Positions 26,826 through 35,520 are shown, counted from the first letter of the stretch. The stretch is DNA of 64,000 nucleotides from UBA7672 sp038326205 (GCA_038326205.1 JBBQJV010000002.1:54811-118810); one strand, 5' to 3'. Numbers and translations are program-made. Notes: generated from the letters alone by a model not told the origin.

Positions 26826-27527
26826 TCAGACGCGTTTTCGGGCGCCCGGCTTCAGGGCTGCTTCGCGTTCGGCAGTCCACGCAGCGTCCCGGCGCTGGAT
26901 GAGAACGCCCGGGAAGCGGGCTTCGAGGGTTTCGCCGAGGTCGGCGGCAGCCTTGAAATCCGAGCCGGCGCCGTCGCGGCGGTTCTTCGAAAGGCGGGTC
27001 AGCATCTGGCCGCGGCGACGGGGGTCGATGGCTTGTTGCAACTCGCTGATCAGCAGGCGGCGGCAGCGGATGAGATAGTCGGCGGCGTCGGTGTCGGGTC
27101 CAGCGCCGTCGCAATCGAGGCGATCGAGCTGGTAGTAGCCGAACACGACCGTATCGAGGATGGGCGGACGGAAGCCTCTGAAGGCCGCTTCACGATCATG
27201 GCCGTGGCTGTCCGGTGCGTGGTTCGGAAAAAAGAGACGCCCACGATCGGCGAGCGAGGAAAGCTTCTGGGCGGCGCCGAGGCGACGGACGCGCATTTCG
27301 TCTGGCGGGAAGCATGAGCCACGGCCGCGTGCGAGGAGGACGCCCTCGGACAGCGCGTCGGAGGCTTCATGCGCCCAGCTCAGCATGTCGGCGTCCATCT
27401 GCGCCTTGAGGCTTTCGAACTGCATCGTCATCTGGCGGCTGACGATGCGCCAGTTGAGCACAAATGACGCAATGGCGAGAGCAGCCGAACCGACCGCCAG
27501 CCAGGTTTCGAGACCCCAGTTCTCCAT
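26826..27527 (-). CDS. membrane-anchored protein of unknown function
   Basis: The 233-residue product has one N-terminal membrane helix (ENWGLETWLAVGSAALAIASFVLNW cut here for length: residues about 8-25), then a soluble helical region that begins SRQMTMQFESLKAQMDADML and could be a short coiled coil. The rest is rich in Arg and Asp with no recognised motif. The start is supported by CAGGAG 8 nt before the ATG. It lies downstream of the secreted methyltransferase gene on the same strand with a 34-bp gap, so an operon is likely. Confidence 0.75.
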   Translation of the reverse strand: MENWGLETWLAVGSAALAIASFVLNWRIVSRQMTMQFESLKAQMDADMLSWAHEASDALSEGVLLARGRGSCFPPDEMRVRRLGAAQKLSSLADRGRLFFPNHAPDSHGHDREAAFRGFRPPILDTVVFGYYQLDRLDCDGAGPDTDAADYLIRCRRLLISELQQAIDPRRRGQMLTRLSKNRRDGAGSDFKAAADLGETLEARFPGVLIQRRDAAWTAEREAALKPGARKRV

Positions 27528-27561
27528 GCACCAGCTCCTGTCGAGTTAGCGCCTTACGAGT

Positions 27562-28497
27562 TCAGCCCGGCGGCGGCGTTGCGGGCGCTTCGGCGGGAGC
27601 AGTAGGCGCAGCAGCAGGCTTGCGGAAACGGAGCGTCATGCGGTCGCTTTCACCAATCGCTGTGTATTTCGCCTCGTCATAGGACGCAGCATCCGGCGTG
27701 CCCGGTTCGGGTCTGTCCAGATTGGGCGGGAGCATCCAGACGCCGAGCGGATAATCGGCCGTGTCTTTCGGATTGGCGTTGATCTCGGACGCTTCCTCGA
27801 AGACGAAACCAGCATTCTGTGCGAGTTGCTGAATATAGCTTTCGAGGACGTAGCCTTTGGCGCCGGCGACGTCCTGATCGCGCGCGGATGGCAGGCGGTG
27901 CTCGACGACGCCGAGAACGCCGCCGGGCTTGAGCGCGCGGAAGGCGTCCGCGAAAATCTTGTCGGCGTAGCCGCCGGCCATCCAGTTGTGCACATTGCGG
28001 AAGGTAAGCACCACGTCGGCGCTGCCGTCTGGGGCGATGCCCGGGCTGGTGCGCGAGGCGATGGAGAGCGTGACCTTGCCGTAGGTTTCCGGGTGATCAA
28101 CGAAGGCGGCAGAGAACTTGTCGACATTGGCGCGCGCGCCTTCGGAGGCTTCGGGGTCGACATTGGCGGCGTAGAGCTGGCCGCCGCCCTTCATCAGGTA
28201 GGGGCCGAGGATGGCAGTGTACCAGCCGCCGCCTGGCGCGATTTCGACCACGGTGTCGGACGGTTTGACGCCGAAGAAGCTGAGCGTCTCGACAGGGTGA
28301 CGGAACGGATCGCGCGCGCGCTCCTTATCAAGACGCCAACCGCCGGCGGCGGCCCATTGCAGGCTGCCTTCGGCGGCTATGGCGGCCTCCGGCGCGGATG
28401 AGGCTAAAGGTGTGACAGGTTCTCCGCCGCAGGCTGCGGCCAGCCCGAGCGCGGCCCCGAAAGCTGCGAGCGTGGGAAGAAAATGGCCTGATTTCAT
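27562..28497 (-). CDS. predicted SAM methyltransferase with lipoprotein signal (COG4798-like)
   Basis: The 311-residue product starts with a signal peptide whose lipobox is GLAAAC, then carries a methyltransferase core: VVEIAPGGGWYTAILGPYL (SAM motif I), LYAANVDPEA, and VVLTFRNVHNWM (motif IV region), followed by GVLGVVEHRLP. COG4798 proteins are usually exported, which is odd for a SAM-dependent fold because SAM is cytoplasmic, and their substrate is unknown. The C-terminus is Pro/Ala-rich. An inverted repeat lies about 50 bp upstream and may be its operator. Confidence 0.83.
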   Translation of the reverse strand: MKSGHFLPTLAAFGAALGLAAACGGEPVTPLASSAPEAAIAAEGSLQWAAAGGWRLDKERARDPFRHPVETLSFFGVKPSDTVVEIAPGGGWYTAILGPYLMKGGGQLYAANVDPEASEGARANVDKFSAAFVDHPETYGKVTLSIASRTSPGIAPDGSADVVLTFRNVHNWMAGGYADKIFADAFRALKPGGVLGVVEHRLPSARDQDVAGAKGYVLESYIQQLAQNAGFVFEEASEINANPKDTADYPLGVWMLPPNLDRPEPGTPDAASYDEAKYTAIGESDRMTLRFRKPAAAPTAPAEAPATPPPG

Positions 28498-28545
28498 GAA
28501 ATTATTCCCGCCTGTCTGTCGTTGATCGGCCGCCCGATTCCGGAG

Positions 28546-28569
28546 GTGACTTTATCGACTTAAGGTCAC
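28546..28569. promoter_or_regulatory. operator-like inverted repeat between divergent methyltransferase and hsp20 genes
   Basis: GTGACTTTA (28546-28554) and TAAGGTCAC (28561-28569) are inverted with one mismatch and a 6-nt spacer. The right edge overlaps CTTGACC at 28569, which with CCCAACT about 16 nt later could be a weak heat-shock-type promoter for hsp20. By motif only. Confidence 0.35.
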
Positions 28570-28723
28570 TTGACCACCCGCAGATGCGTTCCCAACTGAA
28601 TGGACGAGGCGCTGCTCCGGCGGGCCTTGGAGACCGAGGCGCAGACCAAGAGGTGGCGCCGTAAACGGGCTTCGAACTTCAACCTAGAGTGGACGCCCCT
28701 CCATTGTGGGTGGACGCGCCCGC

Positions 28724-28744
28724 CTGTTGCTTCAATGAGGACAG
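28724..28744 (+). promoter_or_regulatory. ROSE-like RNA thermometer hairpin at the hsp20 ribosome-binding site
   Basis: In the hsp20 leader the sequence reads CTG-TTGCT-(6-nt loop)-AGGA-CAG. UUGCU (28727-28731) facing the AGGA ribosome-binding site (28738-28741) is the hallmark of ROSE elements, where a G-G pair and a base triple make a heat-sensitive helix. The flanking CUG/CAG closes it. The ATG at 28747 lies 5 nt beyond AGGA. A further possible hairpin (CCC...GGG near 28696-28711) lies upstream, as ROSE leaders usually have several. Confidence 0.65.
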
Positions 28745-28746
28745 AG

Positions 28747-29220
28747 ATGAGCTCTTTTGATTTTTCCCCGATGTATCGCACCGTTGTCGGCTTCGACCGG
28801 CTCGCAAGCCTGATGGATACGGCCTCCCGCCTTGATGGCGCGCAGGGTTACCCCCCCTACAATATTGAACAGTCCGTCGAGGACGAGAATGCCTATGCGA
28901 TCGAACTGGCTGTCGCAGGGTTCGGCGAAGCCGACCTCGATCTTGAAGTAAAGGAAGGCCAGCTTGTGGTCGTCGGCAAGAAAGACGGCGGCGAGGCTGA
29001 TCGCAAATTCCTCCACCGCGGCATTGCGGAGCGCGGCTTCATTCGCCGCTTCCAACTGGCCGATCACGTCGTCGTCAGCGCCGCCCACCTCAAGAACGGC
29101 CTGCTCCGCATCGAACTGAAGCGCGAGCTGCCGGAAGCCATGAAACCGCGCAAGATTTCCATCGGCGAGACCTCAAAGCCGCAGGTGATCGAAGGCGGCA
29201 AGAAGGCTTCTGCGGCGTAA
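28747..29220 (+). CDS. small heat-shock protein, Hsp20/IbpA family
   Basis: The 157-residue product opens MSSFDFSPMYRTVVGFDRLASL, the typical alphaproteobacterial IbpA/HspA N-terminus. The alpha-crystallin domain follows (YNIEQSVEDENAYAIELAVAG, LVVVGKK, and GLLRIELKRELPE near the end). It acts as an ATP-independent holdase for unfolding proteins. An ATG at 28735 is in frame, but AGGA 5 nt before 28747 and the family N-terminus favour 28747. Regulation by an RNA thermometer is suggested by the leader; a strong terminator follows. Confidence 0.95.
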   Translation: MSSFDFSPMYRTVVGFDRLASLMDTASRLDGAQGYPPYNIEQSVEDENAYAIELAVAGFGEADLDLEVKEGQLVVVGKKDGGEADRKFLHRGIAERGFIRRFQLADHVVVSAAHLKNGLLRIELKRELPEAMKPRKISIGETSKPQVIEGGKKASAA

Positions 29221-29357
29221 CCGCAGGATCCTTGAAACAGCGGGCATCAATGCCGATCTGAATGCCTGTCCGCTAAGTGTTTGTGTAGCGAATGGGTGGT
29301 GAGCCGCCTGGCCTTCTCCCTCCCCCCGGAATGGCGGGGCTGGATCCCACCAAAGAG

Positions 29358-29392
29358 AGCGGCGTGTCCCAACGGATGCGCCGCTTTTCTTT
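29358..29392 (+). terminator. intrinsic terminator after hsp20
   Basis: A 12-bp stem including two G-T pairs (AGCGGCGTGTCC and GGATGCGCCGCT) with loop CAAC is followed by TTTCTTT, on the strand of hsp20 and 140 bp after its stop. Confidence 0.8.
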
Positions 29393-29404
29393 ATGATTGA
29401 AAAA

Positions 29405-30037
29405 TCAGAGCGAGGTCGGAAGCGAGGCGACGAATTGTTCCCACGCACGCTGCGGCGCGTCTGGCCAGAACAGGCAGACGATGGCGATGCCCGTGAGCGC
29501 GCCACCGAGGTGAGCTGAGTGGCCAATGCCATCGCGGATGTTGCTGCGTGAGGCCCACCACGAGAAGGCGATGTAGGCGATCGCGAACACGCCGAGCGGC
29601 ATCGGCAGGGCAAAGAATATGTAGATCTTCGCGAAAGGGAAAAAGACGGCCGCGCCGGTTGTGACGCCCGAGACCGCGCCAGAGGCGCCGAGCGCACGGT
29701 AATTGGGATCGCGGTAGTGCTCCATGAAGGTCCATGCCGAGCCTCCTAAGAGCGCCGCAAAATAGATGACCAGAAAGCCAACCGTGCCTGCGGCATACGG
29801 GGATTCAAGTGCAGGCCCCATGAAGTAAAGCGCCAGCATGTTCATGAAGAGGTGGAACGGGTCGCCGTGGATGAAGCCCGATGTCACCATTCGATGCCAT
29901 TCGTTGAACCGGCGTATGCGGTTCATATCGAACATCAGCCGGTCGAGCAGCCACACATTGTTGAAAGCCGCGAACGACAGGATGACGTTGGCGACCAGCA
30001 GCGAATACGTCGCGGGCGATTGCAGAACTTCATCCAT
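29405..30037 (-). CDS. rhomboid family intramembrane serine protease
   Basis: The 210-residue product has six membrane helices with the catalytic dyad Ser119 (GASG) and His176 (AHLGG). An oxyanion-side HxxxN (His62, Asn66 in FHLFMNML) is also present. It cleaves membrane proteins within the bilayer. It is the second gene of a probable two-gene operon behind the GST-like gene, 23 bp downstream. The substrate is unknown. Confidence 0.93.
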   Translation of the reverse strand: MDEVLQSPATYSLLVANVILSFAAFNNVWLLDRLMFDMNRIRRFNEWHRMVTSGFIHGDPFHLFMNMLALYFMGPALESPYAAGTVGFLVIYFAALLGGSAWTFMEHYRDPNYRALGASGAVSGVTTGAAVFFPFAKIYIFFALPMPLGVFAIAYIAFSWWASRSNIRDGIGHSAHLGGALTGIAIVCLFWPDAPQRAWEQFVASLPTSL

Positions 30038-30060
30038 CGCAGACGCCCCCGAATTCCAGC

Positions 30061-31383
30061 TCAGTCCTCGGTGTCGTCTGCGCCGGAGGTGACTTCTGCC
30101 TGCGGCGGTTCGGGCACGTCAGCTTCAGCTGCTGCGCGCACAACACCAGCTTCGGAAGCGACAACTTCGCCATCAGGCTCGCCGTCGGCTTCACCGCCAT
30201 CGGCCGCCGATTCAGCAGCGCCGCCTTCGGCGCCGCTGCGACCACGACCACGACGACGACGACGGCGCTTGCCGCCTTTGGCCTCACCTGCTTCGGTGTC
30301 GCCGGCTTCTGAGGGTGCACCGACTTCGGCGTCATCCGCGCCTTCGGCGGCAGGGGCCGCCGAAGGCGCGATGTCAACGCGCTGCGGACGTAGCAGGTAG
30401 GCGGTGGTTTCCGTGCCGTCGGTGAAGGCTTTCAGCATTTCGATGGCCTGAGCGCCGACAAATTTGCGGCGCAGCTCGCGGAAGGAGCGCGCGGCCGAGC
30501 GCAGCGGCACGAGGGCGACGTCGTCCTTGCCGAGCGTAACGTTAAAGGTCTCAGCGCCCGCGAGCGAGCTTTCGAGATTTTCTGCAGCCCAGCGCAGGAA
30601 GAACACGCCGAGATCATCCTTGAAGATTGGGCCGAGCGTTTCTTTGAGATCGTCGAGCGCGGCGAAAGGACCCGAGGCCGTCGGCGCGGCCATGAACTCG
30701 CACCATTTGACGACGAAGGGACCTTCCTTCTCGATGACTTTGGCGGGAGTCGGATCCTTCATCATCTGGATCAGCTGGCCGGCGATGGCGAAGTCGGCCA
30801 TCGAGGGGCGCTCGCCGAAAATGAAGAGGTGCTTCTTCAGATGCTCATCGAGCATGCGGACGAAACGCTTGAGCGATTTTTCGAGGACGTCTCCAAGCTC
30901 GCCTTCGAGCTGCATCGTCTTGAGCTGGGCGCCCATCATCTCGATGGCGCGATCCTCGGCGGCCTTGCGGTCGGCCGGGCTCGGCGGCGTCGTGACGTAG
31001 TAATCGTCGATCGAACGCTGGGCGGCGAGGCGCTGGTCCTTCTTGCGGGTCCAGCGGTAGTGGAAGACGGTCTTGGCGAGCCAGGCGTCGGCATACTCCT
31101 CTAGCACGCAGACGAGGAAGGCGAGCGCGGGATCGGCCGGCATGGCGGAGGGTTCGGGGCTATCCGCCTCGAGCGCTTCCATCATCGGCGTGGTGTCGTG
31201 CACGGCAAAGCCGGAGGCGGTGACTAGAACAGGGAGCGTCGGGAAGCGGGAGATGCGCTTCAGCTCTTCTTCGGATTCCTGGGTACGCGGGGTCCAGTCA
31301 AAGGCGACGCCCTTGTACTTGAGGTAGGACCGCATCTTGGTGGAATAGGCCGAGGTCTCGGCGCCGAACAGGCGATAGGACAT
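30061..31383 (-). CDS. glutathione S-transferase-fold protein with Arg-rich/acidic C-terminal tail
   Basis: The 440-residue product starts YRLFGAETSAYSTKMRSYLKYKGV, a GST N-terminal thioredoxin-like domain with FPTLPVLVTASGFAVHDTTPMMEAL as its glutathione-side block. An all-helical C-terminal domain reaches to about residue 320. A low-complexity tail of roughly 85 residues follows, with the cluster KGGKRRRRRRGRGRSG inside Ala/Glu/Asp-rich sequence. Such basic tracts bind RNA in RNase E-like proteins; here it is unusual on a GST fold. The catalytic Ser/Cys is not certain, so the enzyme activity is open. It is likely cotranscribed with the rhomboid gene. Confidence 0.82.
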   Translation of the reverse strand: MSYRLFGAETSAYSTKMRSYLKYKGVAFDWTPRTQESEEELKRISRFPTLPVLVTASGFAVHDTTPMMEALEADSPEPSAMPADPALAFLVCVLEEYADAWLAKTVFHYRWTRKKDQRLAAQRSIDDYYVTTPPSPADRKAAEDRAIEMMGAQLKTMQLEGELGDVLEKSLKRFVRMLDEHLKKHLFIFGERPSMADFAIAGQLIQMMKDPTPAKVIEKEGPFVVKWCEFMAAPTASGPFAALDDLKETLGPIFKDDLGVFFLRWAAENLESSLAGAETFNVTLGKDDVALVPLRSAARSFRELRRKFVGAQAIEMLKAFTDGTETTAYLLRPQRVDIAPSAAPAAEGADDAEVGAPSEAGDTEAGEAKGGKRRRRRRGRGRSGAEGGAAESAADGGEADGEPDGEVVASEAGVVRAAAEADVPEPPQAEVTSGADDTED

Positions 31384-31505
31384 TACAGTCTCCGGAAAGC
31401 GCGCGGAAACTAGACGGGAAGCCGCCCTGCCACAACCGCTGTTTGATTAGGCGTCGAATACAGGATAACGCCTGCAATATCGTAGAAAAACAGGGACAAA
31501 ACGTC

Positions 31506-32510
31506 TTGGGCCCAGTCTTTATCACCGGTGGGGCGGGCTTTGTCGGTGCTCATGCCGCCAAGGCGTTCGCCCGTGCGGGGCGCGAGGTCGCAGTTTACGA
31601 CAACCTGTCGCGCGGCTGGGCGGACTTCGTGAAATGGGGTCCGCTGGTCGAGGGCGACATACTGGATACTGCGCGGCTGACGGCGGCCCTCATCGAGCAC
31701 AAACCGGAGACGGTCGTGCATTTTGCGGCGGTGGCCTACATCGCAGAATCGATCGCGAAGCCGGAAGTCTATTACCGGATAAACGTCGAAGGCACGCTGA
31801 GCCTGTTGCGGGCAATGCAGGCAGCCGGCGTGAAGCGGATCGTCTTCTCCTCGAGTTGCGCCACCTATGGCGTCGTCTCGGACGTCATCTCGGAAGAGAC
31901 GCCGCAGGCTCCGATCAATCCATATGGCCGTTCGAAAATGATGGCGGAACAGGTGATCCGCGATGTGGGGCGCGTGGCCGGGATCGACTTCGTGATCCTG
32001 CGCTATTTCAATGCGGCGGGATCTGACCCCGAGCTTGAGATCGGCGAGCGGCATGATCCCGAGCCGCATGTAATCCCGCTGGCCATTCGCGGTGCGATTG
32101 ATGGCGGCTTTGTTTTCACCATCAATGGCGACGATTTCCCGACGGCGGATGGCACATGCGTGCGCGACTATGTGCATGTGTGTGATCTTGCCGATGCGCA
32201 CATCAAGGCGGTGCAGCATCTCGAAGCCGGCAAAGGTAGCGATGTGTTCAACCTGTCGACCGGCAAGGGCGCGAGCGTGCTCGACCTGATCGCTGCAATC
32301 GAGAGCGTCACCGGGGCGAAGATCGAGCGGAAGTTCGGCGCGCCGCGTCCGGGCGATCCTCCCAGTCTCATCGCAAGCAATGTCAAGGCGGAGCGCATAC
32401 TGGGATGGCGCGCGACGCAATCCGACCTTGCCACTGTGATCCGCGATGCCTGGGCGTGGCAGACACACGATGGCCTACGCGCTGCGGGCAATGATCTGGA
32501 TAAGACATGA
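31506..32510 (+). CDS. galE: UDP-glucose 4-epimerase
   Basis: The 334-residue product belongs to the extended short-chain dehydrogenase family. It has NAD-binding TGGAGFVGAH near the N-terminus, the YxxxK catalytic pair in NPYGRSKMMAEQ, and YFNAAGSDPE, typical of GalE. It interconverts UDP-glucose and UDP-galactose, or the N-acetyl forms. No ATG fits; TTG at 31506 with AGGGAC 8 nt upstream is the best start. It overlaps the next glycosyltransferase gene by 4 bp (ATGA), so the pair is translationally coupled and probably serves polysaccharide synthesis. Confidence 0.9.
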   Translation: MGPVFITGGAGFVGAHAAKAFARAGREVAVYDNLSRGWADFVKWGPLVEGDILDTARLTAALIEHKPETVVHFAAVAYIAESIAKPEVYYRINVEGTLSLLRAMQAAGVKRIVFSSSCATYGVVSDVISEETPQAPINPYGRSKMMAEQVIRDVGRVAGIDFVILRYFNAAGSDPELEIGERHDPEPHVIPLAIRGAIDGGFVFTINGDDFPTADGTCVRDYVHVCDLADAHIKAVQHLEAGKGSDVFNLSTGKGASVLDLIAAIESVTGAKIERKFGAPRPGDPPSLIASNVKAERILGWRATQSDLATVIRDAWAWQTHDGLRAAGNDLDKT

Positions 32511-33667
32511 CGCGGCATGTGATCCTTGCTTATGCCGACAAGATGTTCACGCCGTCGGAAAGCTTCGTGCAGCGGAGCTATGCAGCGTTCTCGAAACTGG
32601 AGCCGGTCTTCGTCGGGCATGAACATCGCGGACCCGCGCCGGAAGGCATGCGATCCTTAGAACTCGGCGAATTCCATGGGCTGCTCGGCGAGATGGGTTT
32701 CAAACAGTTCGGGTTTGTGTCGGACAAGCTGGTAAAGCGGCTGCAGGCGGAGAAGCCCGTCGCGATCCATGCGCATTTCGGCAAGTCGGGCGCTTATGCG
32801 CTGCCGCTGGCGCGCAAGCTGAATATCCCGCTGGTGGTGACCTACTATGGCGGCGACGCGACCAAGGCGACGAACACGGCACACAATCCGCTGCGGCCCT
32901 ACAATCGCAATCGCGCGGCGCTGTGGCGTGGGGCGGCGCTGATCCTGCCCTGCTCCAGCTTCATCCGCGACGAGCTGGTCAAGCACGGCGCGCCGAAGGA
33001 CAAGATGATCGTCCATCACAATTCGGCCGATCCCTATCGTTTCACGCCGGGCGAAAAAACGACTTCTATTCATTTTGCCGGACGCTGGACCGAGAAGAAG
33101 GGCATCGACACGCTGATCAAGGCGCTGGCGCGGCTGGGGCCGAGGCTAGACGGGTGGACAATAAGGCTGGCGGGCGACACGCCGAAGAATGGCAATGCGG
33201 GTCTCAAGGCGCAGCTTCTGGCGCAGCTGAAGGCGGCGGGCGTGACGGTAGAATTGCCGGGCTGGATTCCAGCGAATGCGATGCCGCAATTCTGGGCCGG
33301 CGCGATGATCGCCTGCGCGCCATCGAAGCGCGCGTCGTCGGGCGATGCGGAGGGACTGCCGCTGGTGTGCGTCGAGGCGATGCTGTGCGGATGCGCCCTG
33401 CTGGGCACGCGGCACGCGGGCATCACCGAGTGCGTGAAGGATGGCGAGACCGGCTATCTGGTAGACGAGGACGATGATGCAGCGCTGGCCGAACGGCTCG
33501 GCAGGATGATCGGTGATGCTGCGAAAACACACGCGATGGGACAGGCCGGACGCGAATTCGCGGTCTCGGATTTTAACCTTGTGACGCAGTCCCTGAAGCT
33601 CGAAGAGCATCTGATCCGGCTCGCAAAATCGGCTCACACGCTGCCGGCCGGATTTGTCTCCGAATAG
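32507..33667 (+). CDS. glycosyltransferase, GT4/GT-B fold
   Basis: The 386-residue product has two Rossmann-like halves. The GT4 donor-site block is visible: HFAGRWTEKKGIDTLIKAL at about residues 185-203, then VELPGWIPANAMPQFWAGA and SSGDAEGLPLVCVEAMLCG with the conserved Glu motif. It transfers a sugar from a nucleotide donor; with GalE overlapping upstream, UDP-galactose or a related sugar is a reasonable guess. There is no signal peptide; membrane association, if any, is peripheral. Confidence 0.9.
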   Translation: MTRHVILAYADKMFTPSESFVQRSYAAFSKLEPVFVGHEHRGPAPEGMRSLELGEFHGLLGEMGFKQFGFVSDKLVKRLQAEKPVAIHAHFGKSGAYALPLARKLNIPLVVTYYGGDATKATNTAHNPLRPYNRNRAALWRGAALILPCSSFIRDELVKHGAPKDKMIVHHNSADPYRFTPGEKTTSIHFAGRWTEKKGIDTLIKALARLGPRLDGWTIRLAGDTPKNGNAGLKAQLLAQLKAAGVTVELPGWIPANAMPQFWAGAMIACAPSKRASSGDAEGLPLVCVEAMLCGCALLGTRHAGITECVKDGETGYLVDEDDDAALAERLGRMIGDAAKTHAMGQAGREFAVSDFNLVTQSLKLEEHLIRLAKSAHTLPAGFVSE

Positions 33668-33788
33668 AGCCCGCTTTGTTCTGGTGATCGTTTCGGCCTG
33701 ATGGTTAGCGAGTTCTTACTGCTCGATTTTCTGGCTAACGCGCACCCCTGGAAATTTACCTACTCAGTTTAAGTAGTCGCCCACGGTT

Positions 33789-33825
33789 GTTGGGCAGACT
33801 TCTCTCGCGGAGACGTTGGGCAGAC
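33789..33825 (+). repeat. pair of 11-bp direct repeats upstream of the degenerate GGDEF/EAL-like gene
   Basis: GTTGGGCAGAC occurs at 33789-33799 and 33815-33825, 26 bp apart, ending 15 bp before the ATG at 33840. It could be a regulator-binding site in the leader; evidence is repeat spacing only. Confidence 0.35.
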
Positions 33826-33839
33826 GCCGAGCAGAGAGA

Positions 33840-35060
33840 ATGGACACACCAAGCGACACGCCAGGAGGCCTCAATCTCGCCGAGCGCATCCGCCGTCTCG
33901 CAAACGGTCGGAGCACGCTGGATGTCGCGCAATTCCAGTTCATCGGCATGGCAGGAATCCGCGCACGCTATGGCGAACGCTGGCGCGAAAAGCATCAGCG
34001 CGTCGCCATGGCCGCGCAGGATTTCATCTCGCGGCGGATTGGACATGATGATGTGCTGATAGCCGGCGCGGACGGCTTCCTGCTGGTGTTCGGCAGCTTC
34101 ACCGGCTATGTGGCCGAGGCCGTGGCGCGGCAGATTTCACAAGACCTCAATGCGTTCTTCATCGGCGAGCCCGAACTCGACGACATGCAGATCGCCTCGC
34201 AGTACCATGCGATGAGCCTTGACCAGTTTACGACGGCGTTCGCCGTGATGCTGGCGGAGGCGCGCGCGACCGCGCCCGCAGGCAAGCCGGCGGAGACTTG
34301 CTCAACGAACATCGCCATGGCGAGCTTTCCCATGGGCTATATTCCGCTGTGGGACGCCCAGCGTGGCGCGCTGGCGACACAGTTCATCGCGCCGCTGGAC
34401 CCCGCGACAGGATTTCCGCTGGTGTGGGACAATCAGAGCCACCGCCATGCCGCGATGGACGAACGCAAGCTGATCGAATCCGAATGCGACATGCGGGCGC
34501 TTTATGCGGGGGACGGTCGCGCGGTAGTCGGCGTGGCGGTGCATGTCTCGACGCTGAACAATCCGCAGACCTTGCCGCTCATCCTGCAGCAGATGGCGAA
34601 GTTCGACCGCAAGCTGTCACGCTATCGCGTGCTGCGGATCAGCTGCGTGGAGCCGGGATATCCGCGCATCTACCTGCAGGACGCCATGCGCGCGGTGCGA
34701 CCGCACACGGCGCGGATCGCCATCGGGTTGAACTGGAACGAGCCGGACATTGGCGGCGTTCTGAAACTGCAACCGGCGGCGATCGGGTTCAGCGTGCCGA
34801 CGACGGCGCTGGCGAATGCCGCTCAGAAGGCCGAGATGTTTGCCCGGATTGTGGCGGCGGTCGAACAGGCCCACGCGGCGGGGGTGATGGTAAGTGTGGA
34901 GGGGGATTTGCACGCCGAGCACGCCGCGCGGTTCGTGCGCGATGGCGTCAATTTCCTGTGTTCACCGCGCCTCTGGCCAGTGCGCGCGAAGCTGATGGCA
35001 GCGGAAACATGGCCCGTGGCAAGGCTTGAGGCGATGGCTCGGGCTGCGGACGCTGCGTGA
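33840..35060 (+). CDS. uncharacterised protein, degenerate GGDEF- and EAL-like architecture
   Basis: The 406-residue protein has no clear family. In the N-terminal half, FISRRIGHDDVLIAGADGFLLVF (about residues 62-84) echoes the RxGGDEF region of diguanylate cyclases with GADGF in place of GGDEF. The C-terminal half, with IAIGLNW, GFSVPT, MFARIVAAVEQAHAAGVMVSVEG and a final CSPRLWP, has the repeat pattern of an EAL barrel but lacks the EAL motif and metal ligands. If this reading is right, it would be a catalytically dead cyclic-di-GMP receptor or scaffold; it could also be unrelated. Start ATG 33840 behind GAGAGA. No membrane helix. Confidence 0.65.
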   Translation: MDTPSDTPGGLNLAERIRRLANGRSTLDVAQFQFIGMAGIRARYGERWREKHQRVAMAAQDFISRRIGHDDVLIAGADGFLLVFGSFTGYVAEAVARQISQDLNAFFIGEPELDDMQIASQYHAMSLDQFTTAFAVMLAEARATAPAGKPAETCSTNIAMASFPMGYIPLWDAQRGALATQFIAPLDPATGFPLVWDNQSHRHAAMDERKLIESECDMRALYAGDGRAVVGVAVHVSTLNNPQTLPLILQQMAKFDRKLSRYRVLRISCVEPGYPRIYLQDAMRAVRPHTARIAIGLNWNEPDIGGVLKLQPAAIGFSVPTTALANAAQKAEMFARIVAAVEQAHAAGVMVSVEGDLHAEHAARFVRDGVNFLCSPRLWPVRAKLMAAETWPVARLEAMARAADAA

Positions 35061-35190
35061 GGTCCGCGACGCTCGGTGAATGGCAGTTGCGCTGCGGTTG
35101 AGGCCTTCACCCCGCACTAGAAACTGGTAGGTTTCGCGCGCTGCGCAAGGTTTCTCTGCGCGGGCCCAAGAGTTTTGCGGAGATGTCCTG

Positions 35191-35520
35191 ATGAAATTCC
35201 TGACCGTAGCCGCGATCGCTATTGCGCTGTCCGCGCCGGCATTTGCGCAGACCACCACGACGCTCGCGGAAGTGACCACCAAGGGCATCGTGCTGAGCGT
35301 TCAGGGAATGGACATCGACGTCACCTACAAGCCGGATGGCACGTTCACGGCGATGGATGACCAGGTGACCGGCAAGTGGCGTATTGACGGTGAGAAGCTC
35401 TGCACCAGCTCCAATTTCGAGCCGACTGAATCCTGCACGGCCTATCCGGTCGGCAAGAAGTCCGGCGACACATTCGACGTGACCGGCCCGGCCGGCACGG
35501 CGAGCATCACGATCAAGTAA
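35191..35520 (+). CDS. small exported protein of unknown function
   Basis: The 109-residue product has a clean signal peptide (MKFLTVAAIAIALSAPAFA, cleavage before Gln). The mature chain of about 90 residues is beta-rich with two Cys (LCTSSNF, ESCTAY) that may form a disulfide. The small beta pattern (VTYKPDGTFTAMDD, GKWRIDGEKLC) suggests a lipocalin-like or META-like fold, unproven. It has its own terminator and sits alone. Confidence 0.85.
   Translation: MKFLTVAAIAIALSAPAFAQTTTTLAEVTTKGIVLSVQGMDIDVTYKPDGTFTAMDDQVTGKWRIDGEKLCTSSNFEPTESCTAYPVGKKSGDTFDVTGPAGTASITIK

Noticed and set aside
26516..26902. 128-codon plus-strand frame in the 26 kb gap
   Set aside because: Its sequence is Arg/Gly/Pro-rich without motif and overlaps the end of a well-supported minus-strand gene.
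33701..33720. TTAG-N7-TTAC as a third CtrA site
   Set aside because: Two mismatches and no GANTC nearby; expected by chance.
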